NCBI RefSeq assembly: GCF_014649835.1
Contig: NZ_BMTU01000017.1
Location: forward strand, 62,001-126,000
Direction: 5' to 3'
Origin: Streptomyces pilosus
GTDB lineage: Bacteria; Actinomycetota; Actinomycetes; Streptomycetales; Streptomycetaceae
Length of the DNA stretch: 64,000 nt
The first letter of the stretch is position 1. Each line of letters starts with the position of its first letter. The notes beneath the pieces are model-generated. The model was not told where the DNA came from and did not search any database. It saw only the letters and a list, made by a program, of their open reading frames with translations. The position numbers were made by a program, and so were the translations under genes. Shown one piece after another: positions 34,960 to 44,287 of the stretch.

Positions 34960-36429
34960 TTACGAGGTGCTCACCTGGACGGAGTGGGTCAGTGCGGTAG
35001 CGCAGGTGGTGCAGCGGCCGTCGCCGTCCGGATGGGCGCGGCGGGGGGTGGGGCCGGGGCAGGTGCGACACGGTGGCCAGCCCAGGCAGGTCGGGCAGAG
35101 GTCTTCGCCGGGTGCGGTTGTAGGGACCCCGCATCCGGCGCACTCGACGAGCGCCCGGTAGGTGAGGGCCTCATTGACGGTGCGGGCGGCCGCCTTGGTC
35201 GAGGAGCGCTCCGCCCACGACTGCTCGGTGGCCGGCTCTGTGAGCGGCTCAGTTGGCCGGAGCGGATCCGGGTGGCCGGCCGTGGTGGCGGGCGGCGGAT
35301 AGGCCTGGGCGGCGCGCAGCCGGGCGGCGATGATCGCACCGACCGAGGTGCGCACCGGGCTGGGAAGGGGTCGGTCGGTGATGACGTGGCGCAGCTGCTC
35401 GGCGCTCCAGCCGGCTTCCAGCATGACGGTGATCACGCGGCCCTGGTCGGTCAGTGCCTTGCCCGTCAGCAGCAGTTCGGGACGGCTCGCTGCGATCTGC
35501 AGCAGCAGCCGGATCCCCGGGTGCATCTCATCGGCCGGTGGAGCGGGCGCGGGAGCGGTCGGCGGGTGTGGCTGGTCCGTCCGTCCGGGGATGCGCGTGG
35601 CGGTGTCGTGGGCGCATGGAGGGAGGGGTCTGGTGTTCTGCTTGTTGGTCTTCTTACTCATGGTGTTCTTAGTAGGGCGATGAGCCAACGTTGGTTTATC
35701 CACTGGTGGATAACCGGACTCTGGTTGTGACCTGCTGTTTTGTATGGCGGGCAGGTCGGTGATGCAGTACGCGGCCGGGCCGAGGGTGCCGTCGGGGTTG
35801 CGCAGGCGTTCGCGCAGCAGGAAGCCGTGCTTTTCCAGCTCCTTCAGCCCGCTTGTGACGGCTGCCTCGCCGTCGCGGCCGCGGCGCGCCAAGTCGGCGA
35901 CGGTCATGCGCCAGCCATCGCGGTGTGTGGAGACGTAGCCGAAGAGTCCCTTCGCCTTGAACGACAGCCGGCCGTCACGGAACAGGCCGTTGGCGATCTG
36001 GGTGAACTGATCGGCCGCCATCACCCCGCGCCGGATCCCGCCGGGGAAGCCGCTGCCGTCATCGAGGTCCGGGACTGCGACGGCGGGGAGGGCTTGAGGC
36101 AGGTCTGCGTCGAGCGTGGCGGGGCGGTCGGTGATGGAGTAGACGATCTCGCCGAGTGTGCCGTCCGCGCGGCGCAGGCGTTCCCGGATGAGGTAGCCGC
36201 AGCGCTCCAGCTCCCTCACGGCGATACGGACGGCTTCCTTCCCGTCAGGGCCCACGGCGGCCAGACCGGTGATGGTGACCTGCCAGCCGTCGCGGTGCGT
36301 GGAGATGCAGCCGAAGATCCCCTTCGCCTTGTATGACAACTTGGCGTCGCGGAAAAGGCGGTTGGCGATCTGGGTAAACTGATCGGCTGCCATCACCCCG
36401 CGCCGGATCCCCGCGCCGAAGCGGCTCAC
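34960..36429 (-). CDS. Winged-helix plasmid protein with duplicated DNA-binding domain
   Basis: A 489-residue protein. Residues about 10-100 and 110-205 are two related winged-helix modules, each with AADQFTQIANxLFRD, SxKAKGxFGxxSTHRDGW and a wing ending DGTLGxxxYxITDxPA. A Pro-rich linker and GIRLLLQIAASRPELLLTGK follow, then a zinc-ribbon-like end with CAGCGVPTTAPGEDLCPTC and CTTC. The paralogue at 60123-61202 has only one module. Proteins of this type occur on actinobacterial plasmids and ICEs, probably as replication or partition regulators; exact role unknown. GTG 36429 is one of several possible starts in a triplicated start region. Confidence 0.75.
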   Translation of the reverse strand: MSRFGAGIRRGVMAADQFTQIANRLFRDAKLSYKAKGIFGCISTHRDGWQVTITGLAAVGPDGKEAVRIAVRELERCGYLIRERLRRADGTLGEIVYSITDRPATLDADLPQALPAVAVPDLDDGSGFPGGIRRGVMAADQFTQIANGLFRDGRLSFKAKGLFGYVSTHRDGWRMTVADLARRGRDGEAAVTSGLKELEKHGFLLRERLRNPDGTLGPAAYCITDLPAIQNSRSQPESGYPPVDKPTLAHRPTKNTMSKKTNKQNTRPLPPCAHDTATRIPGRTDQPHPPTAPAPAPPADEMHPGIRLLLQIAASRPELLLTGKALTDQGRVITVMLEAGWSAEQLRHVITDRPLPSPVRTSVGAIIAARLRAAQAYPPPATTAGHPDPLRPTEPLTEPATEQSWAERSSTKAAARTVNEALTYRALVECAGCGVPTTAPGEDLCPTCLGWPPCRTCPGPTPRRAHPDGDGRCTTCATALTHSVQVSTS

Positions 36430-36513
36430 CGGACGCCTCCACGCATCACAAAGCGGCTCACCGTGCTCCTCCACGCACCACAAAGCGGCTCACCGTGCTC
36501 CTCCACGCACCAC
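36418..36513 (-). repeat. Triplicated 32-bp start/RBS repeat
   Basis: Three tandem 32-base units; two are identical (36450-36481, 36482-36513) and the third (36418-36449) differs at a few bases. On the minus strand each contains GGAGG or GGAGGAG followed by GTGAGCCGCTT, that is a ribosome-binding site plus start of the winged-helix gene. As 32 is not divisible by three, the extra starts are in other frames. Confidence 0.8.
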
Positions 36514-37090
36514 AAGCGCGCCGGCGCTGAGGTCCTGCGGCCACCGTAGCGACGGAGGATGACCAGGGTCGCTGGGTGGAAAGTGATGGACAAGATCCCA
36601 TGCCGTCAGCTCATCGGGCGCCCCCGACCAGACGGCCGACCACCAGACCCCACCACCGGTCACGATCGGGCAACACGCGCCGTGAGCTGCCGTGGTCGGT
36701 CTCATGGTCGCACCGACCACGATCCTCACCACCCCAACTACGAGACCCATCACGGTGGTGCGGACGGCTGCGCAATCGCGGCTGCGCACCGCAGGGCACC
36801 CTCATTGCGCAGACCTCTGCGCAATGAGGGTGAGGTCCTGCGCAATCGGCGTGCTCATGCGATTGCGTACAGCAGAATGCGCACGTCCGCCGTGAGGCTG
36901 CGCAACTGGCAGAGTCTGCGCAACCGACCTGCCCTACCGACCTCTGAGAGCGCCTCCGACCCGCCGGCGACTTCGCCCTGCGCGACCGTTCAGCCCGCTG
37001 CCGCCAACTCCCGCGCCCGGTCGCGGACTCAGGCGCGCCCGACCGTGTCCGGAGCCGTGGTCGGTCTCGTGGTCGCCCCGACCACGAGAC
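36514..37090. repeat. Iterated GTGGTCGG and TGCGCA motif region (copy 1)
   Basis: No gene is convincing. The stretch up to about 36740 and again 37050-37090 contains repeated GTGGTCGG/CCGACCAC octamers in both orientations. Bases 36760-36920 carry many TGCGCA(A) hexamers, some in inverted pairs such as CTCATTGCGCAGA and TCTGCGCAATGAG. The first 200 bases are closely similar to 61230-61440. Candidate replication, partition or transfer sites. Confidence 0.6.
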
Positions 37091-37700
37091 CGACCGATGC
37101 CAGCCGGGGCAAGCCGCAGCCGGACGGTTCGCCCGCCACCGCCGACCCGGACGTGATCTACCCCGGGCAGCAGGTCACCGTGCCCGAGGCCCGGACACCG
37201 GACGAGAACACGGAACGGCACGCCCCTCCAGCAGGCAGCCCTGACAGCCCCCTCCGGTGAGTCAGGCGGCAGCAAGCCGCCCGCTTCTGCGGACACCCCG
37301 GCGCCTGAGGACGAGCAGCAGTCCGACGCCGACAGCCCGGAACGGACGGCGCAGCCACCCGCGCCGAGCCAGACAGCGACGCCTGCCCCAGACTCATCCG
37401 CAGGCGATCCCACCCAGCAGGCCAGTCGAGAAGCAGGGAGCACCAGGGGTGCCGCCTGAGCGGGACTCCAGCGCGTCTCCTCCCTCCGCCACGCCCTCAG
37501 CGTCGGCCGGACCGTCCGGCTCCTCCCCCACCCCGACGGTCGTTGAGCCTGCCGCCCCGTCGCCGTAAGCCCGGCGAGAACATCGCCATCACCCCGGAAA
37601 CCTCGACCGCAGAAGCCCAGTTGGCAGCCACCCCAGAACCGGAGGGGGCCACCCCGTCTAAATCTAGGAGCGAGAGGCTTCCACGCTGGTCAAAGGCATG
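37080..37700 (+). pseudogene. LysM-domain protein remnant, frameshifted
   Basis: The plus strand reads ADPDVIYPGQQVTVP, the end of a LysM domain, followed by an acidic Ser/Pro/Asp-rich tail that changes frame near 37255 (SADTPAPEDEQQSDADSPER) and again near 37570 (GENIAITPETSTAEAQLAAT). This is how the linker of large LysM-BTAD proteins on Streptomyces conjugative elements looks. The LysM start and any BTAD domain are absent. Two frame changes make it a relic. Confidence 0.45.
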
Positions 37701-37779
37701 AGGGCGGTGCAGGTAAGTAAGGCAGGTGATTGGGTCGGTCGGATCGTTCGCAGAGTTCCGCTTGGTGGGGGCAGGGCTG

Positions 37780-39783
37780 TCAGCGTTTGACGCGATTGCG
37801 GATGGCTAGGACGGCCAGGCCGAGGAGAACAGGTTCGGTCAGGCGAGAGGTCATCTCGATGTAAGTGCCAGCGGTGGTCAGGTCCTGGCCGGAGGAGCGG
37901 AAGACGACCGAGTTCAGCGTGACGTTCAGGGCCTTTTCGAAGCGTTTGCTGGTGAACCGGTTGCCGGTGGGGTTCTGGGGATCGTCCTTGTCGATCTCGA
38001 AGGTGACCTTGCCCCCGCCGGCCGGGACGGTGCCGGTCGCGGTCTGCTTCGGGGTGTCCTGGGCGAGGCCGAAGGCCATCAGCAGGATGATGGTCAGGAG
38101 CATGGCCGTCCCGAGCCAGGCCAGGGCCCGGGAGGCGCGCAGGCCGTAGCCGGACAGCGCCCAGTAGGCGGTCAGTAGCCCCCGTTCACTGCGGGGAATG
38201 TCGTCGGCGTGGCGGCGCATCTCCATCTCGCCGTAGTAGAAGTCCGCCGCCCCTGGCTCGTGCTTTCCGTCCTCGAAGGCCTTGCGCAGCGCCCGGTATA
38301 CCGGAGCCAGTTGCAGCGGCCCAGCCCGCCCGGTGCCGAGGACCCAGCCCTGCACTGCCCCCGGCTGGCTGGCGCGCCAGTGGTGTTCCTCGGCCAGGAC
38401 GCGGCGCTCGGTGAACCGCACGGGCGGCCAGCGCCTCCAGTGCACGGCGGGCGGTGCGGTGTTGAAAGTGCAGGCCCCCTCCAGGCGGATCTGGTCCAGG
38501 TGGACCGTGCCGGTAAACAAACATTGCCGCAGATCGAGGTCAGCCAGGACCAGATGGGCCGCGTCCACCCCGCGCAGCGACGCCATCCGCACCCCGGGGT
38601 CGTACGCACCCGGAAAGAGATCTTCGGCGAGCTGTCGGCCGTCGTTGAGCACGAACGGATCCGGCTCGGCCGCGATCGTGAGGGGGTACTCGAACACGGC
38701 ATGAGCGAAGTCCACCGTGGCATAGCGCAGGCGGATCTCCGCTGTCGACGACCAGCGGGTGCGACGGCACTCCAGACGGCGCACAGCGAACGAGAGGGTC
38801 ACCGGCCCGCCGAACGTCGTACCGGACAACACAACCCGTCCAGCACACGCCATCGGTCCTAGCTGGTCAGCTGCCTCGAAGGTCGTCGACTTGAACCAGG
38901 CGTCGCCCTTGCAGGTCGCCGAGTCGAACCAGGTGTTGCCCTTGAAGGTCGCATCCATGAACAAGACGTCGCCCTCAAAGGTCGCCGAGAGAAACCCAGC
39001 GATATCCATGAAGATCGCCATAAGGAACCCAGCGTCGCCCTCAAAGGTCGCCGAGTTGAACAGGGCGATGCCCTCGAAGGTCGTCAGGCCGAACTCCGCG
39101 CGGTTCTCAAACGTTGCCGCTTCGAAGGTCGCCGAGCCGAACCCCGCGCTGCCCACCTTGAACGTCGCCTCGTCGAACAAGGCGCTGTCCTTGAAGGTCG
39201 CCTGGCTGAACTCGGCTTGTCCCCTAAAGGTCGTCTGGCTGAACCCGGCGTGGCTCTTGAAGGTCGCCCGGTCGAACAGGGCTTTGTCGCCTTCGAACGT
39301 CGCCGACTCGAACAAGGCGTCGCCCTCGAAAATGGCCGATTCGAACCAGACGTTGCCCGCAAAGGTCGCCCCTTCGAACCCGGCGGGGCCCTTGAAGGTC
39401 GCCGAATTGAACCTGGCGTCGCGCTCGAAGGTCGCCGAATTGAACCAGGCTTGGCCCTCGAAGGTCACCCGACGGAACGTGGCTTGGCCTTCGAAGGTCG
39501 CCGACCTGAACCAAGCGTTGCCTAAGCGGGCGGTACCGGTTGCGGGGTCACTGAGGGCGTTGAGTAGGTCGGTGAGTAGGGATGCAGTGAAGGTGGTGCC
39601 CCGGTGGTCGATCCTGGCGCCAGGAGTCAGGCTGGTTAGGTAAGCGTCGCGGTCGGCGCCGGCTAGGTGGGCGAGGCACGCGGTGTAGCCGGGTGCGTGG
39701 ATGCCGCGGCAGCCGACAGGGTCGACAGCAGGGTCTGCGCCGTGTGCGCAGTGCGGCCAGGTTGGTGGTTCGGATGTGCTCAT
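37780..39783 (-). CDS. Pentapeptide-repeat protein with C-terminal membrane helices
   Basis: A 667-residue protein. Residues about 85-330 form a long pentapeptide-repeat array in decapeptide rhythm (SATFEGQATF, NSATFERDAR, SATFEGDALF), predicted as a right-handed beta helix. A second less regular repeat block spans about 340-430. Near the C-terminus, ALAWLGTAMLLTIILLMAFG and EPVLLGLAVLAIR are membrane segments separated by an extracytoplasmic loop, a layout like a two-helix channel. Early cysteines/histidines (CAHGADP, CRGIHAPGYTACLAHL) suggest a small metal site. The role is unknown. Confidence 0.8.
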   Translation of the reverse strand: MSTSEPPTWPHCAHGADPAVDPVGCRGIHAPGYTACLAHLAGADRDAYLTSLTPGARIDHRGTTFTASLLTDLLNALSDPATGTARLGNAWFRSATFEGQATFRRVTFEGQAWFNSATFERDARFNSATFKGPAGFEGATFAGNVWFESAIFEGDALFESATFEGDKALFDRATFKSHAGFSQTTFRGQAEFSQATFKDSALFDEATFKVGSAGFGSATFEAATFENRAEFGLTTFEGIALFNSATFEGDAGFLMAIFMDIAGFLSATFEGDVLFMDATFKGNTWFDSATCKGDAWFKSTTFEAADQLGPMACAGRVVLSGTTFGGPVTLSFAVRRLECRRTRWSSTAEIRLRYATVDFAHAVFEYPLTIAAEPDPFVLNDGRQLAEDLFPGAYDPGVRMASLRGVDAAHLVLADLDLRQCLFTGTVHLDQIRLEGACTFNTAPPAVHWRRWPPVRFTERRVLAEEHHWRASQPGAVQGWVLGTGRAGPLQLAPVYRALRKAFEDGKHEPGAADFYYGEMEMRRHADDIPRSERGLLTAYWALSGYGLRASRALAWLGTAMLLTIILLMAFGLAQDTPKQTATGTVPAGGGKVTFEIDKDDPQNPTGNRFTSKRFEKALNVTLNSVVFRSSGQDLTTAGTYIEMTSRLTEPVLLGLAVLAIRNRVKR

Positions 39784-39964
39784 GGTGCGGCGGCTCCACG
39801 GTGTCAGGTGCCCGTATGGACGCCCTGGGGACGGGAACGGTCCAGGCTCGACGATGACGGCCAGCGTCGGGGACCGGGACCCAAGTCGCGAACATGCCCG
39901 CGAGAGGCAGGCGGGCCGGTCACGCCGGGTGGCCGACGGGCCCCGACGTGTGGCAGCACTGACG

Positions 39965-40159
39965 TCACCGGCGCCTGTCGAAGAGATCCCTCAGTGCGCG
40001 GATGATCTCGGGTCGGTCCGGCCCTCTGGTCCGGCGCAACGCGATACCCAGCGCGATCACCTTCCCAGCGATCACGACCACGACCGTGAGCAGGACTGCG
40101 CACCCGGCCAGCGCTGCTGTCTGCGTATCCAACAACTTCAGACTCCCCTCGTGCGTCAC
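39965..40159 (-). CDS. Small single-helix membrane protein, 64 aa
   Basis: GTG 40159 follows GAAGGCG. The 64-residue product has a short polar start, one membrane segment (AALAGCAVLLTVVVVIAGKV) and a basic C-terminal tail (RPEIIRALRDLFDRRR). It resembles small membrane proteins found beside plasmid genes; function unknown. It is tandem with the pentapeptide-repeat gene, in the same direction. Confidence 0.6.
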   Translation of the reverse strand: MTHEGSLKLLDTQTAALAGCAVLLTVVVVIAGKVIALGIALRRTRGPDRPEIIRALRDLFDRRR

Positions 40160-40600
40160 GTCGCCTTCAGGGAGGGGCACCGCCACGGCAGCGGTGCGAC
40201 GAACCTCAACGAAGGACAGACGTCGTGCCTGTCGTGCAAACACGGCGCCTGCCAGACCGTGCCCCACCCGGTGTCGACGCGCGGGAATTCGTTGAGGTCA
40301 ATGACCTTCGGGTACTACGGGTACTGCTTGATTCGTGCACTTCTCAACGAGCCGTGCACCGGCAGACGTGGCACGCGGTGATGACGCGCGCCACTCCGGG
40401 ACTCTGAGAAGCCCCGCTTTCCTGGGCGAAGCACTGGCTTCACCCGGAGGACAGCATCGTGACGCCTTGGCGGTGGCGCCTGCTGGGGCAGAAACGTAGA
40501 GCAACCCCGGCAAGGCCCGCAAGTCGGCTAGTAGCAAGGGACATTGCGGGGCAGCAGCAGTACGCTCCGGGCAACGGAGTGGGGGACGTCCTGGTGATGT
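40160..40600. other. Gap with no recognised gene
   Basis: Nothing is recognised in this 440-base stretch. A GCCCCGCTTTCCTGGGCGAAGC segment near 40412-40433 may form a hairpin. Composition is less GC-rich than the flanks. Confidence 0.4.
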
Positions 40601-40604
40601 TCGA

Positions 40605-40664
40605 CCCGTCGCGCTGTTCCACGCCGAAGCGGTGCTGCTCGTCCACCACGACCAGGCCCAGATC
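40605..40664 (-). pseudogene. recG helicase remnant (20 codons)
   Basis: The minus strand reads DLGLVVVDEQHRFGVEQRDG, which includes the DEQHRFGV helicase motif II region of RecG. Homology stops on both sides, so this is a tiny relic in the mosaic region. Confidence 0.5.
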
Positions 40665-40879
40665 GGAACTGCACAGGAAAAAGACCAAGCGGGGCATCTT
40701 CCTGACGCTCTTCAGCCCCTTCATCGGCGCCAACGTCCGCCGCGCCCGTCTTACGAGGCGCGGCGTGAAGGCCGCCAAGGGCAAGCTGAACGAGCACGCC
40801 GACCTGGTGGAGTTGAAGCGCTGGCGGTGCACCGGCCGCCGCACTGCCCCGCACTCCGCACTGTGGCTCCTCGCCCGCG

Positions 40880-41646
40880 TCGAGCGTGCCCCGGGCTACT
40901 TCGCCCCACCCGCCGCATCCGACCGCGGCCAACCCCTCGGCTGCGCCCTGTACGCCTGGCACCGCCTCACCGGCGAACTGCCCAGGCGGCCGCTGTCCAG
41001 CGACTACTTCGGCCGCGACTACACGTCCGAGGAGATCGGGCAGGCCCTGCGCCGCGACCTCTGTTCCGGCCTGGTCGAGCGGCGCCGCACACCGTTCACA
41101 TGGCGCCGCGAGAGCGACATCGCCCGAACAGCCGCCCAGATGATCGCCGACGGGAAGATCATCGGATGGTTCCAGGGCGGCAGCGAGCTCGGGCCCCGCG
41201 CGCTGGGGGCCCGCAGCATCCTCGCTGATCCCCGCACCACCGCCAGTTCCGACGCCCTCAACCAGAGGATCAAGCACCGCGAGCCATTTCGGCCATTCGC
41301 GCCGGCCATCCTCGCCGATCACGCCAGCACCTGGTTCGACCTGGACGTGCCCAGCCCGTTCATGCTCCTGGCCCCGCCCGTCCGCCCCGACCACGTCGAC
41401 AGGATCGCCGGAGTCGTGCACGTCGATGGCACCGCACGCGTCCAGACCGTCGACCCGGCCGCTGCGCCCACATACGGGGAACTGATCGAGCACTTCCACC
41501 AGCTCACTGGAGTGCCGGTCGTGCTGCACACGTCCTTCAACGACCGTGAGCCCATCGTCGAGACTCCAGCCCACGCGCTCGCCACGTTCCAGGCCTGCGA
41601 TTTGGATGCGGCATGCGTGGGCGAGTACCTGGTCGAGCGGTCCTGA
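40880..41646 (+). pseudogene. Carbamoyltransferase C-terminal fragment
   Basis: About 255 codons match the C-terminal part of NodU/CmcH/TobZ carbamoyltransferases: PLGCALYAWH, SSDYFGRDYT, IIGWFQGGSELGPRALGARS, the central NQRIKHREPFRPFAPAI and GVPVVLHTSFNDREPIVETP. The N-terminal ASKHA domain that makes carbamoyl-adenylate is missing. The upstream open frame is unrelated sequence. Unlikely to be functional. Confidence 0.75.
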
Positions 41647-41677
41647 CCTGCCTTCGGGGACTGCCACACTGGAGGGC

Positions 41678-42153
41678 ATGACGACCTCCACTCCGCCGCT
41701 GAGGGAAGCCGCCCGAGCCGTCGTCCTCGACGCCGACGATCGCGTCCTGCTGCTGCGCTACGACGAGAGCGGCGGCTTTTGGGCGACGCCCGGCGGCTCA
41801 CTGGAGGAGGGGGAAGACCACGCCACGGCGACGTTCCGCGAGCTGGGTGAAGAATTCGGTATCGGCGAGAAGGCGGTCGAACTGGGGGCGCAGCTCGCGG
41901 AGCGCAGCAAGGACCACCTCGTTGGCGGCCGTGAGGTACGCCAGGTGGAGAAGTACTTCCTCACCCGAGTCTCCGCAGCCGACGTCGACCCGGCCCGGGC
42001 ATCGCAGCCCGACAACATCCGCGAACACCGCTGGTGAACCTCGCCGAACTGCGGGCCACGGCCGAGACCATCTACCCGCTCTGTCTCGCCGACCTGCTCA
42101 CCGGCGTCCTCGCACACGGTGCATCCATGCGCCCTCTCGTCCTGGCCGGATGA
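41678..42153 (+). pseudogene. Nudix hydrolase, frameshifted near C-terminus
   Basis: ATG 41678 starts a Nudix domain whose box is intact: GGSLEEGEDHATATF followed by RELGEEFGI. The frame stops at 42037 right after REHRW. The expected continuation is found in another frame as AELRATAETIYPLCLADLL, up to 42153. A single-base indel near 42035 explains this. A 119-residue product could still fold partly, so residual activity cannot be excluded. Confidence 0.65.
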
Positions 42154-42191
42154 GTCTTCCCCGCCCTGCGCGGGACAGCAGACTGTGGGCA

Positions 42192-42365
42192 TGACTCAGC
42201 ACCGCCCGCCCCACACGTCGATGCCGTATGCCGCCGTACTCTGCGACGTCGATGGCGTCCTGCGGCAGTGGCCCGCTGACAACGAGATCGAACACGCTCA
42301 CGGGCTGCCGGCGGCGCACTCGCGGCCGCGGCCTTCGACCCGGCCCGCGTCCACCCCGCCATCAG
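42192..42365 (+). pseudogene. HAD-family hydrolase N-terminal remnant
   Basis: The start MTQHRPPHTSMPYAAVLCDVDGVLRQW contains the DxDGV nucleophile motif (AVLCDVDGVLRQW). After about 35 residues the homologous reading continues in another frame (ALAAAAFDPARVHPAI) and then stops. Only the first fifth of a HAD hydrolase remains. Confidence 0.55.
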
Positions 42366-43200
42366 GTGTCCCTCGCGCTCGTAGAGCTGGCGGGCGGCCT
42401 GGTAGTTCATGGTCCACGTGTCGGCCTGTGTGCGGGGCGGGGGCGGCTTTTCGTTCTCGGCTGCGGGGTCGACCTCGACAACCTCACCCCCAAGGCCGCG
42501 CACTCGCCGAGGCCCTCCACGCATCCGCACCGGCCCATCGGCATCCTGTGCGCCACCGGCACGACCAAGGGCGACGCCCCGAAACTCGCCTGGCGGTATG
42601 GCACCGGCCCTGAAGCAGACGAGATCGCCGCTCAGCCCGTCTCCGTAGTCATCCGCCCCACACCGCTGAGCGCCGACTCCGTCACCCCGCCCGAGGAGTG
42701 GCTGCAGCGCCAGGCGCACGGACTGGCCCACGACGTATACTCGATCGCGGGTTCTCGCGACAGCTTCACCACCTTCGACGACCGCGTCCCCCCGCTGATG
42801 CCGTCCGCGACGACCGCTGTCTGACTCTGGACACGGTCCGCGCCTACCTCGCCGACACCCACCACCTGGTCGTGTCGCCAACCGGGTGGAGCCTGCTGTG
42901 GAAGATCGGTCACCTGCCCGAACCCCAACTCCACGCCCTGGGCGGCCGTCTGCCCCTGTGGCACATGGACGCATCGACGTCTACGCCCGCCGCCCGTACG
43001 AGGGGGGACGATCAGCCAGGTTGCCGACCACCTCGGGTACCAGGGCGAGTCGGCCACCGGCACCGCACGCAATGCGATGTCGCGCTGGGGCCTCAGCGCC
43101 ATCGGACGCACACCGGGCCGTCCGAAGCAGCCCACGCGGTTCGTCCGGGCAAAGGCTGGCACGGCGCGGCACGAGACGAGAGCGGAAGGTTCACCGCACA
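42366..43200. other. Mosaic of short gene relics
   Basis: Several unrelated coding-like pieces follow one another. Minus strand near 42365-42440 reads TWTMNYQAARQLYEREGHL, like a helicase-associated domain. Plus strand 42530-42820 has PKLAWRYGTGPEADEIAAQP, unrecognised. Plus strand 42830-43140 has DTVRAYLADTHHLVVS and then, after a frame change, ISQVADHLGYQGESATG, a helix-turn-helix-like piece of a plasmid protein. None has both a start and a complete domain. Confidence 0.45.
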
Positions 43201-43329
43201 TCAGTAAAGGGCACGGGGCATGGGGTTCTCAGCGGGTGCCGTTGCACAGGGCGCAGTCCGCGTCCGGGCGGGCGAACGTCGGGTTGGCCAGCCGTTCCAC
43301 GGACTGCGTTGGAGACGTGGCTCGCCTAC

Positions 43330-43598
43330 GCCCTCGCCGAGGCGCGCGAGGCGATCGCCTGGGAGTAGCGGAGCGCGAGGAGCAGCACGGGCGCGAGCAC
43401 CGGCCGCCGCCACCGAAGTGGCTGCTGGAGCAGGTCCTGAACAAGGACTCCCCGGCGGTGCAGGTGCACGTCGGCGGCTGCTGGAACGCGGGCAAGCGCA
43501 GCCGGGGCGTGAGCGGGGAAGCGCGGCGTGCCCTCGCAGCCGGGGACCGGGCGCGCTCGACGTGCCAGCCGGACATGGAGCTGGGCTACCTCGACTGA
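43330..43598 (+). pseudogene. DUF6233 protein remnant
   Basis: The stretch PPPPKWLLEQVLNKDSPAVQ, VHVGGCWNAGKRSRGVS and CQPDMELGYLD matches the DUF6233 family common in Streptomyces. The N-terminal helix of the family (WLAYALAEAREAIAWE) is present in a different frame ending at 43368, so one frameshift separates them. Confidence 0.55.
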
Positions 43599-43619
43599 AC
43601 CGTCGCTACGCTGCACGGC

Positions 43620-44276
43620 ATGGGAACAGATTGGGGCGAGGTGGCGGGAGCAGTCGGCGGGGTCGCGGGGGTCGCAGCCTTTCTCACAAGTTGGAGAGGT
43701 CTCTCGCATGCCAAGAAGGCGAACAAATTGGCCGCCACCGCCAACAAACACGCCGATGAGGCCAACGAGAAGAGCGCCGAGTCCAACCGAATAGCCCGCG
43801 AAGCGAACAGCCTCGCCGAGGTGGCGAACCAGCACGCCAACGAAGCGAACGACATCGCTTCACGTCATGAGCAACGCAGTGTCGAACAGCATGACGTTAA
43901 GTGGGAGGGGGGCTGGGTTGCGCCAGGCCGATACGTCCTATCGCGTCGTGGCACGCATGTTGCTGTCGACGTCGTGGCCCGCGTGACGGTTGACGACGAG
44001 GAGAAGGAAGTGTTGCAAGACCGTGTGGGCCCTGGCGAGCAGCTGGTGCTGGAGTTTCCCCAGGCGCTACGCAACTTGCAGGCAGAACGCCTGGAGTATC
44101 GGGAACGGGAACGAACGCGTAACACGCGCCCATACTCCTTCATGAGCGCCAGCGACAACTCGATCTACTTTCGAAGCCACACCATTGAAGAGTGGGTGCA
44201 GTGGAAGACGGAAACTGGCGCACCACGAGAGCACGTCAGCGAGGCACGCTTGGCCACGTTGGGGGACCTGACGTAG
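43620..44276 (+). CDS. Unknown protein with N-terminal helix and Ala/Asn coiled coil
   Basis: A 218-residue protein. A hydrophobic N-terminal stretch (VAGAVGGVAGVAAFLTSW) is followed by a regular helix with the 7-residue theme A-N-x-x-A-x-E/K (KANKLAATANKHADEANEKS), predicted coiled coil over residues 30-80, then a compact C-terminal beta-rich domain starting WEGGWVAPGRYVL. The ATG is preceded by TACGCT about nine bases upstream, pointing to leaderless translation. I do not recognise the family. It could be a membrane-tethered sensor. It is the only intact gene between the relic region and the CRISPR array. Confidence 0.65.
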   Translation: MGTDWGEVAGAVGGVAGVAAFLTSWRGLSHAKKANKLAATANKHADEANEKSAESNRIAREANSLAEVANQHANEANDIASRHEQRSVEQHDVKWEGGWVAPGRYVLSRRGTHVAVDVVARVTVDDEEKEVLQDRVGPGEQLVLEFPQALRNLQAERLEYRERERTRNTRPYSFMSASDNSIYFRSHTIEEWVQWKTETGAPREHVSEARLATLGDLT

Positions 44277-44287
44277 CAGCACGGACA

